From Heliocidaris erythrogramma (Eukaryota > Echinodermata > Echinoidea > Camarodonta > Echinometridae), in contig CM046859.1 of the NCBI GenBank assembly GCA_025617745.1, positions 25,528,871 through 25,592,870 on the forward strand: a stretch of DNA of 64,000 nt. The letters run 5' to 3'. Shown piece by piece: positions 10,999-48,242 of the stretch. The notes beneath the pieces are model-generated. The model saw nothing but the letters and a program-made list of their open reading frames with translations, ran no database searches and was not told the origin of the DNA. Position 1 is the first letter of the stretch, and each line of letters opens with the position of its first letter. The position numbers and the translations under genes were made by a program.

Positions 10999-12430
10999 CA
11001 GATTGCACCAACGGCATTGTATGATACTTTCTTTGTTTCATTTAACTTTTCCTCAGTCTTTCATTTTTTCCGATATAACATGTATCCATTAGTCAAACTC
11101 AAGTTTTGTATGCCGTCCGAATTGCCAACAATGGGTAATAAGCCTATGCCTTGTACATGTAATATACATGAAATATTATATTATTACTACTGTGTATTAT
11201 TTCCTCGTGATCTAGTCATTATGGATTATTACTATTCATATTTTGTTTATATTGTAAATAGTAATATTTGTTGAATTAAGTTGTGAATTGTGAGTCCAGA
11301 AATATATGGGGAGTGTTCTATAGAATCATTTTGAAACGCCTGTTTTTCTCGATAAAACTGTAAGTGCAGTATCCTAAATCTTGTTTTGTTGTATATTTCC
11401 GCTTACTTTTTCTTCGATTTACATAACATGTAATGCCTGTGAAAACTCGAGTATACAGTGCCAATATGAGCTTGAATCAACAAAATAAGTGCAAATATTA
11501 CAATCCAAATGTATAATGTATGTTTCAACGTCGTGCAAAACGTATGAATGAAATGTAATAATAATTTGTTACCACCCCGAAGCCATGCCAACAACCATGA
11601 GGCCTACATAAAAATACGGGTAAAAGAATATAGACTAAAAATGATGAATGATTTCGGTTGATTATATCCCCCTGTTTATCTCGTATCGTCACAATCACTT
11701 ATTTAATGAGGCAAAGTGATGACGAAATTTTGTCGCAATATTTTGACCGATTTATTCGAGGTTGAGTGCTATGTAGGTTAGTCTATAACTGATTTTATTA
11801 TGTGCATGATCTGAAAAGCGGTGACGTCTATTCAGTAAGTATTTCACAGGCCTTTTTTGATCACATTTTATTAGCATTACTATTTATAACACATACATTT
11901 AATATATTCACGTGCAATGACTGAGCCGAATTAATGCAATAATCAATACGTATTTTGATAAAGAATTCTCTGATTGTATAATTTTCAAATATGTATTAGT
12001 ATAACTTATTATATAAGATCACTTATTGCCACTAATTAGTATCGTTCATGTGAATATTTATTAAAATTTGTGAATTATATAGTTATGCAATTTGATATGT
12101 TTCATACGTCTCATAGCTATAAGCAATTAATTTCTAAATTCAAACAACATTGTAATAGTATAAATTATGCAGATTTGATACACACCCATGTAAAATTATT
12201 CGATACAAAAAGAACAGATTTGACATATTTTTTTCATTTAAGAACAAAGCGATTAATTTACAAGTAACTAGTGCAGATAGTTATCTCCATTTATGTTGTT
12301 TGTAACACTATTTGCATGTATTGTAGTCGATATTACGGCAGTTATGTCATGTACTTATAGGCCCAGTATTTTGTCACTGTTGTTGCAAAGCGGTCACTCT
12401 CTAAAACTCGAACAACATTCTATGAACTAT

Positions 12431-12484
12431 GCAAGTTTGATACGTCTATCTAGTTTTGCAAGTTTGATACGTCTATCTAGTACT
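12431..12484. repeat. 27-bp tandem duplication
   Basis: The 27-base unit starting GCAAGTTTGATACG at 12431 is repeated exactly from 12458, except at its last bases. It lies in AT-rich intergenic DNA with no gene. Confidence 0.85.
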
Positions 12485-13139
12485 GATTGTCTATATGAAA
12501 TTGCCTCATTAAAAACTAGTTTCTTAAAATGTTTGCAGAGATCTTAATCCTGAAAACGTGGCGTGGAATTCAAGAATAACTTGATATCGTCATGAACTTT
12601 TAAAAAACTCTGTACAAAAACAAGTCTTTCATTTGCATGTAAATGAACAAAATCCTACTGAAAGGTATGCATATCAAATCAGTTTATAGTATTTTAATAT
12701 GCAATAGTTTATTACCGTATCTTGTAAATAATTATGATTGATGATGCCAGAGTTTATTATTAGAGGAGTAGGAAAGGTATGTTTTATTGGGGGGGGGGGG
12801 GGGGTGGGGGGTGGGGGTGGATGATTATGGCTCTTTTGTTTTTACGATCAATCATAGGACGGTGGATTGCGAATCATTCTGTGGAGGGGAAAGGAAGCAG
12901 TATTGTACCTGCTTGAATTTATATGCAACAAATTGACAGATCGACGCTTAGTTATTTCCCAATGTTTTCTCTGATATATGATTCTATTTTTGTAATCATT
13001 GCTAAGGATTGTCCGAATGCGTCTGTGTTTATTTCATCGGTTTCTGTGCAATACATGTACTTTGGTTATACAGGATGGGTATAATGATGATTGATTAATA
13101 ACTAAATAATTTGAATGTTAATGCAGTTTTTATGAAAGG

Positions 13140-13720
13140 GCGATCCAATCTTGATAAATTAACATCACCACCATAATCATCATAGTCGTCTTCATTATCG
13201 TCATCACCATCTGCATCAACTCAATTACCGTACTCAGTACGCTAAAAAAATTGGTCAAAAGCATATTTTTCTTCTGAAGGTGTTAAACACAGAAAACATT
13301 ACAGCAATTGAAGAATTTTGTATTCATCCACATCAATGGAAAATAGATACTAAAAAAGTATCAATTAAAAATTTATCCTCTTTTATCAACACCATTATCA
13401 CCAACACCATCATAAACTATTTGCATTAACTTTATTACCATACTCATTACGATAAAATTCTGACAATTTGGATCAGTCATCTTTTTCTGAAGGTTTTATT
13501 CACGGAAAACATCACATCAATTGAAGAATCAATGGGAAATAGATCTATCATAGGTTTACCCTATATAATGGTCACCATTATCACTATCATCATCATCTCA
13601 ATCACTTTAATTACAATACTCATTATTCTCAAATTAAAACAAAATTAGAACAAAGCAATTATGTTTTTTTCTGAAGGTTTTATTCACAGAAAACATCACA
13701 GCAATTGAAGAATTCTTTTT
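13140..13720. repeat. Decayed tandem repeat, three units of about 180-215 bp
   Basis: Three blocks each run from an (ATC/ACC)-rich stretch through TTACCATACTCATTAC-like sequence to a TTCTGAAGG...GAAAACAT...CAATTGAAGAAT segment. The last anchor occurs near 13290, 13504 and 13688. Substitutions and indels show this is an old amplification. Confidence 0.75.
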
Positions 13721-15349
13721 TTTTTCGACAAAAATTATTCTCCTCCTGCTGCTTCTTCTCCTCTCATAAATTAAGATCATCATCGCTGAAAATCAAGTTC
13801 ATCTTTAGAAATACATGTAATCGATCAAATCTATCCATTTTACACAGGTTATTCATCTTTATATCATAATGTGTACAAAGAATATGAACAAAAATTTCAG
13901 TACAAAGAGAATGCGGGGAAGTGGGATGGCGGTGGCACTGACTCGTTAAATTCCTGTTGGAAGAATAAACTACATTTTGAGTTCTGCTGAACAAGTTATG
14001 AACAATATATTTTTGACCTGGAAATAAACTATCTGATCTTTCTCCTACTAACTAATACTTGTGTGACGTGTGTTGTTCCTTGTTGTCTAAATTTGAAAAC
14101 AGTTGATTTAAACGAAAGCAAAATAAAACTCTGGGTGAATACTTACATCATTTTCAAACATTTTCAAACATTTTCACAACATATGTACAGGGCTACAGAT
14201 CTACTGTATTCATTGTATTTCAAATATGTATAAAAAATCTTGAACATTTATATATTTCTCTTGTCATGTACAAACATTTATTTCTTCACAAAGAACAAAT
14301 TGTATTTTGTATACAAACAAATTTGGCATTGAGGATCCCATCTTAATTAATGCAAATGGTTTTGTAAAACCTAACAAAAGGTAATGCCTGGATATAGGAG
14401 TGTGCTGCTCTCCATACTGTCTGCTTGGAGCCAGAATGGCATTAACTCTGTACAAAAGGATGTGAGTTAATGCCCTTCTAGCTTCAAAGAGATGATAGAT
14501 GCATACAATACCCTGCGGATTATATGCATTTGACCTTACACCTACATTGTACATCATTTTGCAAAGAGGACACCGGGTTGAATTGAAATATCACAGTATA
14601 TATTTTAGCAGTACTGACTTAATTAAAATTTCATTGCATCAATCATTTTCTGAAGGAAAGTAACTCCCTGGAGTCGCACATGTAATATAATTTGACAGCT
14701 AATATGCATGCAGTCTTGTAATATTGAATAATTTGATGAAGGGAGATGCTATCTGTTGAAAAATAGGACTACATGTACATATACTACACATACATGTACG
14801 TGTAGCAGATCCCGATGTTCGTCACTACTAATTCATGTGAATATCATTTACCGGTACTACGTTTCTAATGTTCACGGTCATTTGTGGAGGATTCTATGAG
14901 AACCTTGATGTTCCAACATAATCAAACTCATTATCTTTATTCCACGGACATCATATTCAATAGACCGCTTCTGTAATGTATACAAATTTATGCACTTATA
15001 TTCTCTGAGCACCTAGTGACGAGCTATTCCATGAACCTGCTTTTCATAAATGAGCCTCAATGCTTGGAATCCAGTTTGCATACATTATTTGTTGCTATGT
15101 CCGGCAAGCCTCCGACAAACTTTCAGGTTGTCAAGAACGACAACCTTTGTTTGAAAGGTATGCATAAATTTGCATACATTACTGAAGCGGTCTATTGCAG
15201 TGTTCTCTCGAGAAGTATTAACCTTGAGTTTTATATCCATTATACATGTATAGTCTATCAGTAGTGAACTATAATATCGCCATTTCAAAAACCTCAACCC
15301 TTTTTGTGCTTTTCTTCAGAAAAGTTTAATGCTAATACAGAATTAGTAT

Positions 15350-15734
15350 AGAGTACCGAAGTGTGACGTCATCAAATTTTGATTTTTGTATTTCAGTATT
15401 TTTATCACCATATTTAGGTAGAGCATGATGGAAAACGTTCACACATCAAATTTGACATGAATCAGTTCATGGTGGCCCAAGGAATGGCTATATGAATATC
15501 TAATTAGCCCCATTGAAGTCAGTGTAAATTGGCCTGGTTTAGAACCAGGCCAATTTAACACTGACTTCAATGGGGCTAAGAAGGTATTCATGCGGCCATA
15601 TCTCGGGGCCCAATGAGCCAATTGCCATAAAATTTGGGCTCTGGATGTTTTTCACCATGTTCCTTTGAGATATGGTATAAAAAATGTCAAAATGAAAAAA
15701 TAGCTTTTTGTGACGTCATCACTTCCGACACTCT
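15350..15734. mobile_element. Fold-back element with a central ~35-bp-arm hairpin
   Basis: The centre (about 15505-15580) is a near-perfect palindrome: TAGCCCCATTGAAGTCAG on one arm and its complement on the other, meeting at CCTGGTTTAGAACCAGG. The outer ends carry related inverted words (GTGACGTCATC with CGAAGTG, and CACTTCCGACACTC). There is no coding sequence. It would form a stable hairpin in RNA or single-stranded DNA. Confidence 0.75.
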
Positions 15735-17014
15735 ATTCCCCGCTGGAAGAAAGCAACAGTTGCATGCATTTTTGTAAAAGCAGTAAAAAAAAAAAAAGGG
15801 TTTCTCTGCAGAAGTAAAGATAATTGTAAAGACTACTTGTTTTGAATTTTTGAACTTTGTTCTAAATAACTCCATTCAGCTTACATTTTGCTTCCTTAAT
15901 AAGACAAGCAACCAGTTTCTCTCTGTAAACCTTACTGCTGGTATAAGTGAGATTGAAGCATCTTACCTCGTTAATTAGGGATTGAATTACCAATTCTTTG
16001 TGGGAAAAGTAGAGAGAGATACAACAAAATTTATGTACACAAGACAGTACTTTGGGTTAGAATTGCCCAACAATGACAGTGAGATTTAATTCATGCATGA
16101 AATCAAAATAATCTGCCTCAGAAATAAAGTGAATTGAATAGTCGTATTAGCAAGAGCCTCTGCCCAACATAAAACATTTATATGAATTGATTACAAATGT
16201 GTGAGGTATAAGATACAAACGCAAACCAGAAAGTATTGAATTTCAACTGGGAGATTAAAGCTTTTTCTTAAACATTTGTATTTTAACCTAAAATTTCATA
16301 ACTGTCTACTTTAGAGTATGAAGTAGAGCTAATAACATTAACCCGTTGACTACTGAATTCTCTCATTCCCATAGATTTAATACAGGGACCACCCGGTTCA
16401 TATTACAATTGTATCCTGGGCCACGGGTTGATTGATTAAGACATATTCTTCACTTTCTTTGTACTCTTTTAGTTGATGCCCACTCAAGGGCCCTTTAACA
16501 CAAAGCTTAGCAATGGATCACACGATGAATTGTAAAATTAGCAATCGATTGCCAACTTAATTGTTGTGTTTAATACAGGGCCCAAATCTGCCGGAAACTA
16601 TTTTTCAAACAATTATCTGCACTCCATCTAAACGTAAGACTCCATAATGCACTGATAATAACACGGCATTAGTTGCGCTTAATAAATATACTCTTTAGAA
16701 ATACATGTACGACAGACATAAATGCAAGCAAACAAATAAACACTGTATCAAAATGTACTCTGTACAAATGCATTTACAAGTATTTACAGTATGCTGTACA
16801 TTTTGTTTTCATTTTTTAATCTAAATAATAGAAAATGCATATCTAAAGCAAAACTGAGAGGATATAAGCAGCAAATTGCAGTAATGGGTTTGTAACAAGG
16901 AATGGTGGGTATAATAGCTAGCTACAGGCAAGTAAAATTCATAATGTATAAAGCTGGAAACAAAATTAGCCATTCTTGAAGTAATTTTGATTTCTGTTAT
17001 CATAAAACAGGTTT

Positions 17015-17140
17015 GGGCCCTCTTGCATAAAAAGTTGCATTTAATCGCACTTAAAATACTTGATCCTGATTGGTTGAAAATCAAGTTGCGTTTAATTTTT
17101 TGAGTTGCGTTTAAATGCAACTTTTTATGCAAGAGGGCCT
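17015..17140. mobile_element. Palindromic MITE, TTGCATAAAAAGTTGC family, copy 1
   Basis: The ends are GGGCCCTCTTGCATAAAAAG and the complement CTTTTTATGCAAGAGGGCC, with further internal complementarity around GTTGCGTTTAA. A second, more diverged copy is at 48974-49107. About 125 bases, non-coding. Confidence 0.8.
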
Positions 17141-18038
17141 AGGACAGAGAAATTTTCTTTAGTTTTAGAGAAATTTCAGAACAGATGTTAAATGATTTTA
17201 TTGAACATAATTCCTTTTGCAGATTGTAAAAAAAAAATGCCCCCATCTATCATGAAATAACTTGGCAACTTTTAGGGCTGCCTTTCATAGTCATAGAGAC
17301 GTTCTTTCTAATCGTGATCAATGTCTCACTAATAACCATTATATTCTTTGTTTATAATCTATAACAAAAGTTGTTGAATTAATCAAAGACAATCATCAAT
17401 TATAAATAAATCATAAATATAAATGCTTTATCACAATTTACATATCAAAAATAATATCAAGGGGGTGCACTTTGAACAAGATATGAACTCTTCCCCATGA
17501 CTGTGCGTGAATACTGAACAGTCAATATAAATAGCTCCCAGTCTCTGGCAGTTGACATTTAAAGCATAACACTGAAAGCTGCTAGCAAATATGCACCTAA
17601 TAAAAATCTAATATGCTACACTAATTCAATATGAAAACTGCCATACACGACTGCAAGTCTGCAACAGCTTTTATCTGCAATATATACATATTATGTACAC
17701 ATCTATACAAAAAGAGGTCATCAAATATTGTATGTGTATGTGCACTAGAGAGATTCTTGAAACATAAAAAATAAGTTTAAAAAGTGGGAGGTAATCGATC
17801 AGATATAAAAAAAAAATCAAAAAAGAAGAGAGGAAAAAAATGACTTTCAAATATAACACGAGTGGTTTATTGTATTTCAACTTGGATTATAATACTGAGT
17901 AGGTCATAACAGCATTATAAAGTACCTAGTCATTGTAGTTGCATTATATTGCAATTCCTACTAGCATCGCAGTAATGGCAAGCAAGGACAATTCACAAGT
18001 ATCCTAGAGCCCAACTAAAAGCCAAAAATCAAAGTATT

Positions 18039-18460
18039 AAGCCCGGCGCACACTATACGATCTGAATGCGACCCGACTTTCGAACAAATTGCAGTTTGCA
18101 TTAACTGTGAAAGTTAAAAAAAATGAAATTATCTCATTTGAAGTTCGGAATAATGATACGAATACTAATATCGAAATTTTGGTAAACTGCAATTCTTCTG
18201 GTTAGAGTAAAGGCCAAATCGGCTTCAAATCTTAAAGTCGATCGCAAGATTGGTATGACGTCGCTACGATTTGGAATTGAATTCGCTTTTATTCCTACAC
18301 GGGGGCTCGCAGTAGCCCGGAATTTCGATTTTAGTATTCATACTACTATTCGGAACTTTGATCAAGAAAATTTTACATGTTTCACGGTTCATATCAAATG
18401 TTATAAACAACTTTTCCCAAAATCGCATCGTAGTCAGATCGTGCAGTGTGCGCCAGGCTT
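18039..18460. mobile_element. ~420-bp element with GGCGCACACT terminal inverted repeats
   Basis: The left terminus GCCCGGCGCACACTATACGA is matched in inverted form by the right terminus TCGTGCAGTGTGCGCCAGGC (16 of 20 positions). The interior has short frames without any recognisable domain. It is most likely a non-autonomous DNA transposon. Confidence 0.7.
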
Positions 18461-19827
18461 TAGTTAGCTTAAAGACCCATAGCAGTTGGCTCTCATGGGG
18501 AATTCGACACCATTCTGGTGCTTACCCAATATCAGGTGTTGTCAATAACCCAGAAGAGTGGACTTCAGTTTTATGACCAACAGGCCTTATGTAATGCTCT
18601 GCATTTTCCACCCATTACCCCATATGGTAAAGTCATTTATCTTACATTTCCCTCAACAAAAGACTCTACGAGACCAAGGGTTATTTTTCTTGACTGGACA
18701 GCAGATTTGCTGTGTCACAGTGTGCAAGACTTGTACATTCATTAAGGGTATTTCCAGTGCTTTTCACCAAGTCTGTTGTCAGCGATCTACTGCACATGGA
18801 AACTAACTACCTACCATATCCCGTACAAATCATAGTTTACAACACAGAAAAGCTCAATATTGTATCTTTGACAAAAAAATACAACTACAAACCTACATGT
18901 ACATGTAGTAATTCATTATTATTGAGGTTGAAAATCAAGGCAAAAGGGTAAAATATTTTGAGAAGTGAACTTGTAACACAAGTGCCAGTTTGACACTAAT
19001 TGGACTCACTCAGAACCAATGCCTACAAACTTTCTTTATCAATCTTAAATGAGTCTGATTCACGCATTACAAATTAATCTTGGTAGAGATATACTCAGGA
19101 AATGAGGTAACCATTGGATCAAAAAAAAAAAATATATATCTAACAAATCTTGAATAATTTAACTGATTTCTGGTAAGGAATTTTTTTTGTTAAAGTTAAT
19201 CTGAATGATATTTTTCAACTGCAATCAACAACTTTGATTACCAGTAAATGTGTTTGGAATAACATCAGTCCCAAGAACTGTACCATAAATCCTTGATGAA
19301 CGATGTATCGCCAAATATATTCAATAGAACTACTCAGGCTTGGAAATTTCAAAGAGCTCAGTTGTAATAGTTTTGAATTTCTATATCTCGGAAGACACAT
19401 CAAGATACAAATGACCTTTCCCACTCAAACATGTATATAGTTGTCCTGTCTTGAATTAAAACGTTAAAGTGCACAGTGGTCAAAACGTAAGACAAATGTA
19501 TACAAAGAGAAGTCTTCATGCACCAGTATGTTGATATTGCATGGGGTAATCTAACATGTTAGTCTAAAAGACATGCAGTTCTTCACAAATCTACCTGCCC
19601 TGCAACTTGTATTTCACCATCTGCTGAAACTCTGCTGAAACGGAGCACAACCCATTCATGTAACATCGGATCTGGACATTTACAACTTGTCATTATTTCT
19701 TTTCAGCGGTTGCTGGATTTATCAAATGTTGCAGACATGCAGCTCTCATTCAGAAAAAGTAGAAAACCTCCAGCTGTTTGATCAGTTGCCTTGAATCTAA
19801 ACAAACTACAAAAGAATATTTCAGAGA

Positions 19828-43188
<23,361 letters not shown>

Positions 43189-45350
43189 CTTGGAAAGCTA
43201 CATAAGGCTGCCAAATAAAGAAGAAAACAGGAAGGACAATTGTGAGAATGGCAATGACAAATGGGAATATCTACAAAGTCATTTCTAAGCTTCACGGATG
43301 CCACTTAGAATTGATAAAAAAGTAGGAAAAATCATCTAGAATGAGCCCTTGTGTACATAAAAAGTGGTTTTCTATGGCTAAAAATATGTTGAAAAAGTAG
43401 GAATTCCTACTTTTGTCTGAAAAGTGGCATCCCTGATGATTTCAAAATAAATTGAAATTTCAAATGTTAGCTCACAAATTAATATTGACTCCTGTTCATA
43501 AATATAGAAATTGTAAAGATGTTGTAGTTTTTAAATGACAATTTTTATCCAAATTTCTTCAATGTCATTCAGATGGAGGTGTCACGGTATAGTGGTTCTG
43601 TAGGTGTGTTGTGATATATTGGTTCTTTCACTCTCAATCAAAAGGGGTTTAGGTTTCGAACCCCAGCCTAGCACTACTGTCTTTTGGCAAGACATTAATC
43701 CACGTTTGCCACTCTCCACCCAGATGTAAATGGGTATCCAATATGCCAGAGTGCTACATATTTCGCCACTTGGCTATGACCACGGTAATGTTGTAGCACC
43801 AGAAGCGTCGCAACATGACCAACACGAGCACTACATATGAAGCCACCATTTTTATAATTATTACATCAAGTTATATAGAACAGTGGAACTAGACTAACTC
43901 AAACTAGACCTACATCAAATAATCTTCAAACAAATCAATTTCAACTGAATTATGAGCTGACGGAAAGTATTTATGAGTGCATTTTTATTTATACAAATTT
44001 TCACCTTTTCAAAATATAGGCTATGATTTGTAATATGCAAAATCAATCATTTTCTTAAAAATAAACAGTTCATTTTAAATGTCTTGGAATTTAAAATTCA
44101 TTTTCAGTATTGAGAATACAGGGAAGATCACATTGTCAATATCCATCCACAGGAACTACTTTATTGATAGTGGGCAACATGAAAAACAAAACTATCAAAA
44201 ATTGTTTTTGTGTAATTATGGAGTAAGAATATTAAGAATATAAGATTTGGATTTAAAATAACACTGGTCACACATAGGAATAAAATACAATTACAAAGCT
44301 CAATCAGAAGCACACATTCCCAAAATTACTAAACATGTAAATGAAAAACCTATTATTAGCAGATTAGCATTGCCCCAGCCCAGCAGAGTTGTGTGGAGAA
44401 ATAGACAGTGCAGTGGGCTAGCCTTTGCAGAATGGACGTTTTAAAATTAAACGTCACATGACATAACCATTATATATTAAATATGAAGTGGGTAACATGC
44501 ATTCTTTGAATATTTTGTTACGGATATATTTTGCAAAAGTACCAAATAAATGAAGAACAAGTTGAATAGCATTCAATCTTTCATCAGCAATTTCACTGTA
44601 TGCACAACAAACCGATCCATGACAGACGCGTTGGGTGTGCTAGTGGGACGCTCATGACGTGTGTACGGGACGCGTCCGTTCAACAGCCAGTCAGCTTGCC
44701 CTTCATAACATTCTACACACACTCGTACCGTACACAAAACACTTCACAGAATTCTCACGAATGGGAGACACCCAGAAAACATGCGAACAAAACCTCTCAA
44801 TCATCCTCTACTCGGCACTAAATTAGCACAATCAAAATACCAAATGTATATCTTGATCAATTATATTGGAATTATATCGAAAACAAATATATTCTTCCAG
44901 TTTATTTGTTTGTTTTTGTACCAAACTTGAAGTAAAAACAACATTTCTCGAGAGGATGGTCCGCAGACAGCTGATGGGGTCTACGTGCAAAATCAACGAG
45001 CAATCTTTTGGGGAAGTCCAATTTGATCGAAATGAAAGAAACGCGTATAAAATTATCCCAAAAGCTTCTAAAATAAAAGAATTAGAGTCTGGCTTAACTG
45101 CGAAATTAATTTCATGCTAAAACTCTACCACAAAAATGTATTCATACCTTTACAATAACAATCAATCAAGCTGAAAAAGGAGGAAATGTCAGCTCATCAT
45201 CGGCCGGAGTAACGACATGAAAATATAGCTGGCAATTTTCACAACCGCATCACACGCAACTTTATTACTGTGTTCTTACATCAACATAATGTAGTTCGGT
45301 AAAAACCAAGGATCGAAAAGGGTGAAACTCCAAAACGGTCATGGCCGAGG
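43189..45350 (-). promoter_or_regulatory. KDM4: KDM4 5' region: probable non-coding first exon, intron and promoter
   Basis: Nineteen bases upstream of the KDM4 ATG a TTTGGCAG acceptor ends at 43208, which implies a 5' UTR intron. A matching donor AAG|GTATG ends a possible non-coding exon at 45148. The sequence around 45190-45350 contains CGGCCG and other CpG words in an otherwise AT-rich area, as expected near a start site. The transcription start itself is not visible. Confidence 0.4.
43572..43866 (+). mobile_element. tRNA-derived SINE, copy 2
   Basis: The 5' part contains GTATAGTGGTTCT and GGTTTCGAACCCC (a box B-like motif), followed by the shared body (CCACTCTCCACCCAGATG, GGGTATCC, GAGTGCTACAT, ATGAAGCCACCA) and an ATT-rich tail. 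It lies just upstream of the first KDM4 coding exon, within the probable 5' UTR intron. Confidence 0.75.
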
Positions 45351-45483
45351 GTTCAATCCTTTCCTCATCGAAATAACAGCTTAGTTTGAACATGTTTGCG
45401 GTAAACTACTTGGATTTTCTTTAGATAGAATTTTAAATATGAGATCGACATTAAAACAACATCGATTACAAAAGCGCGTGTCT

Positions 45484-45541
45484 AAGTTCCCCGGCCCCCC
45501 CCCCCAGCCCCCATATTTTTTTTTTTTTTGGGGGGGGGGGG
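45484..45541. repeat. C-run, T-run and G-run cluster
   Basis: A run of about 11 C, CAGCCCCCATA, a T-run of about 14 and a G-run of about 11 lie in direct succession. The C and G runs are complementary and could form a hairpin; the lengths may be assembly-sensitive. Confidence 0.7.
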
Positions 45542-46372
45542 ATGGGAGGGGTTGGTTTTTATTTGTTCAATGTAGGCTTGTTACCAATTTCAATCTATAT
45601 AAATGGTTTCAATTTTCCTTTTTGTTATACAAAATTAGATGCAGACAGAGTTGTATGATTCTACGACGACTACACAATCACCTCGGGAAAAAAAACACAA
45701 ACAACTTTCCTGATGTAAGGCCTAATTGATTTCTTTGGACAAAAAGGTGACATCAAGTGCAAATATAATGACGTGTATCGTGTATCTGTTTGCTTGTATA
45801 TGTCATAGGGGACAATTATTTTTCAGGGGTACTTTTCTGGATAAGATTTGATATAATATTAATTTACATCTGACATATTCAAGTATATCAATGCTAATCA
45901 AATCACGGTGCACGGGGTGGTCGGGGGATAGGGGCTGCACCCCCCATAATTTTGAAATCACCAATATTCGGGCAATTGTCATCTCACATTTCGGCAGCCG
46001 TCAGGCATCGAAATGGTCCTTGTAATTCTTTTTAAAACTTATTTAGTACCGCTATGGCAAAAGCACATTCCACCATAATATGAACACTTTCGCTCGCTCG
46101 CATTCAACTTCGATAATATTGGGGCAAGAAACCTCTGCCCCTGGTAAAATTGTAAAAGGTATAATGGAAGCACACCATGCTACAGCTACCTTCGGCCTTT
46201 TGTTCAGGGACATAGTAAGGCGGGAATAGGAGGGGGAAAGGTACGCAATAATTCATTTTATTTTTTATTCATTGGGCGGGCGGCGCTGGGGGAAGAGGAG
46301 CGAGGGACTTCCCCAAGAATAGACACATTCATTGTTTACCTATAGCTATGCACTGTAAAAAATAACTGTAGA

Positions 46373-46610
46373 TTAACAGGTTTTTTGACTTGTAAAATTA
46401 CAAGTTTTGGCCGTTTTTCTGTTAATATGGTATTTTTCTTGTGAAATGGCAGGAAAATTAGCAATTTCCTGCCATTTCACAAGAAAAATACCGTATTAAC
46501 AGAAAAACGGAAAATACGGTAATTTTCCTGCCATTTCACAAGAAAAATACCGTATTAACAGAAAAACGGCCAAAACTTGTAATTTTACAAGTCAAAAAAC
46601 CTGTTAATAT
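46373..46610. mobile_element. Hairpin MITE with a duplicated right arm
   Basis: The left arm runs TTAACAGGTTTTTTGACTTG through GGCCGTTTTTCTGTTAATA to CTTGTGAAATGGCAGGAAAA. Its inverse appears fully at about 46516-46610 and also partly at about 46466-46514, so the inner arm segment is present three times (once forward, twice inverted). Non-coding. Confidence 0.85.
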
Positions 46611-47587
46611 GGCACATACAACTTACTTGTGCATACTTGCCCAATAATGCAACATACGCAATAATGACTCCCTCACTTTGATTATAGAGTATCAATTTTT
46701 ACTGTTCCTATCACACATTAAAATATCGAATCAAGAAACTTTAATATCGAATGAAATACCATACTATAGATAAAATATTCAAATATTTTTTGTCAATAAT
46801 TATACATGTATGTTATTTTTGTGAGTGTTAAAAGTTAAAAGTAACCCTTTGGATATATATTTATGCCATTATGCTTGTAAATTCATATATGTATTTTTTA
46901 ATCAATAAACCACTTGTATCGTATCGTTTCTAGGATAGGGTATAGGGACGACATATCCCTCGCTTCCTTTTATTCATTATTTAATTTTATTCTTAGGTTT
47001 TCTTTTAACCACTATAATCTATAATGATCATTTCCTCTCGCAATAACAGAAGTATCCTTTGCCTATTTTAAAACAAATGTAATAAGACATCATTTTGGGA
47101 ATAATCTGTCTTTATACATATATCAAATACAGTGTCTAAGCTATCACTTTTGAAAATGTTAAGTATCATTGTATTCAGTTTCATGTAATATAATTTGCAA
47201 TATCTTGTATTTTGTACAATATATTCGATTTTTTTGTTGAGAGAAAGAGAATAAAGGAATATTACAAACAGAAAAAAACCCAAACATATCATCTTATCGA
47301 ATAAGCCTATCTCGGTATATATGGCTCTGGAGAAAGCATGCAATGTCCTATACGACTTTCTAAAAGACATTAAACATTTTTTACTTTAAAAAAATAATAA
47401 GCAGATTTCTTTTAAATGGAGACCTGACTCTTTGATGATCATATGGTACACACCATATAGTATTTTATTTTATTTTAATTATTTATTTATTTAATTTCCA
47501 GGAACATAACATGAGACAATAACATATATAAACAATGTTGATACACAATTAGAAAAAATACACAAAAGCAAAAACAGAAACCAATGC

Positions 47588-47886
47588 TAGGGGATTGCCC
47601 AATCGGTAGAGGTGTTGAGATATAGTGGTCCATTCACTTGACTCTCAATCGAATGGTTGAGAGTTGGAATCCCAGCCCAGCACTAACGTGCTTTGGCAAA
47701 AATATAAGTCCATTTTGCCACTCTCCACCCAGGTGTAAATGAATACCTGATATGCTAGAGCGCTACATAATTATTTGGCCGCTTGGCTATATATGGTAAC
47801 CGGGATAATAATGTTGGAGCGCCATGAGCGTCACATTATGACGAACCTGAGCGCTATACAAGAAGCCACTATTAATATTATTATTA
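47588..47886 (+). mobile_element. tRNA-derived SINE, copy 3
   Basis: The head carries GGGGATTGCCCAATCGGTAGAGGTG and GAGTTGGAATCCCAGC (box A- and B-like). The body shares CCACTCTCCACCCAGGTGTA, GAGCGCTACATAA and GAGCGCTATACAAGAAGCC with the 43572 copy, and the tail is (ATT)n. This is the best preserved copy in the window. Confidence 0.78.
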
Positions 47887-48084
47887 CATGTATATATATA
47901 TGCACATAATATGATGAACAATAAATTGAAAAATCTCGTTATCGTTATCAGACCAAAAATGATGGGATCCATTCTTTAATCTTTTATTATAAATCGGTCA
48001 TGTGAAATCTGCTAATCACAGAAGTCGATTTGCAGTAATGTTGTGTGGGTCCAAAAATGAAGAGGGCGGGGTGGTAATGTGAGG

Positions 48085-48242
48085 CAGTGCCGTATATAGA
48101 GAGAGTCTGGCCAACTCGGTTTCGGTTGGGTAGCAACATGGCGTATATTCCTTTGTTATGTAAGCTTGCAACAAAGGAATATGCACCATGTTGTTACCCA
48201 ACTGGAGCCGAGTTGGCCAGACTCTATCTATATACGGCACTG
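48085..48242. mobile_element. Fold-back MITE, CAGTGCCGTATATAGA ends
   Basis: CAGTGCCGTATATAGA at the left is mirrored by TCTATATACGGCACTG at the right. Arms of about 70 bases (including GTCTGGCCAACTCGG and CCGAGTTGGCCAGAC) surround a short centre, so nearly all of its ~158 bases is self-complementary. Confidence 0.88.

Larger units (their letters stand above)
9611..13130. other. Intergenic DNA downstream of the coiled-coil/Ubl gene
   Basis: The proximal part is probably 3' UTR of the plus-strand gene, to about 10.17 kb. A 140-codon frame at 9745-10167 lies within it; it has no recognisable domain and ends inside a repeat-like segment, so I do not call it a gene. The remainder is AT-rich and contains the two short elements and the 27-bp duplication listed separately, plus a G-rich run near 12790-12820. 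I see no exon chain on either strand. Confidence 0.5.
13720..19827 (-). other. Probable long 3' UTR or downstream flank of the KDM4 gene
   Basis: No coding exon is recognisable. The stretch is AT rich and immediately follows the KDM4 stop codon on the minus strand. Candidate minus-strand AATAAA hexamers (TTTATT on the plus strand) occur near 17865, 17197, 14935 and 14277, so the 3' UTR could extend several kilobases. Frames such as 14264-14557 have no recognisable domain. Three palindromic elements are annotated separately. Confidence 0.4.
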
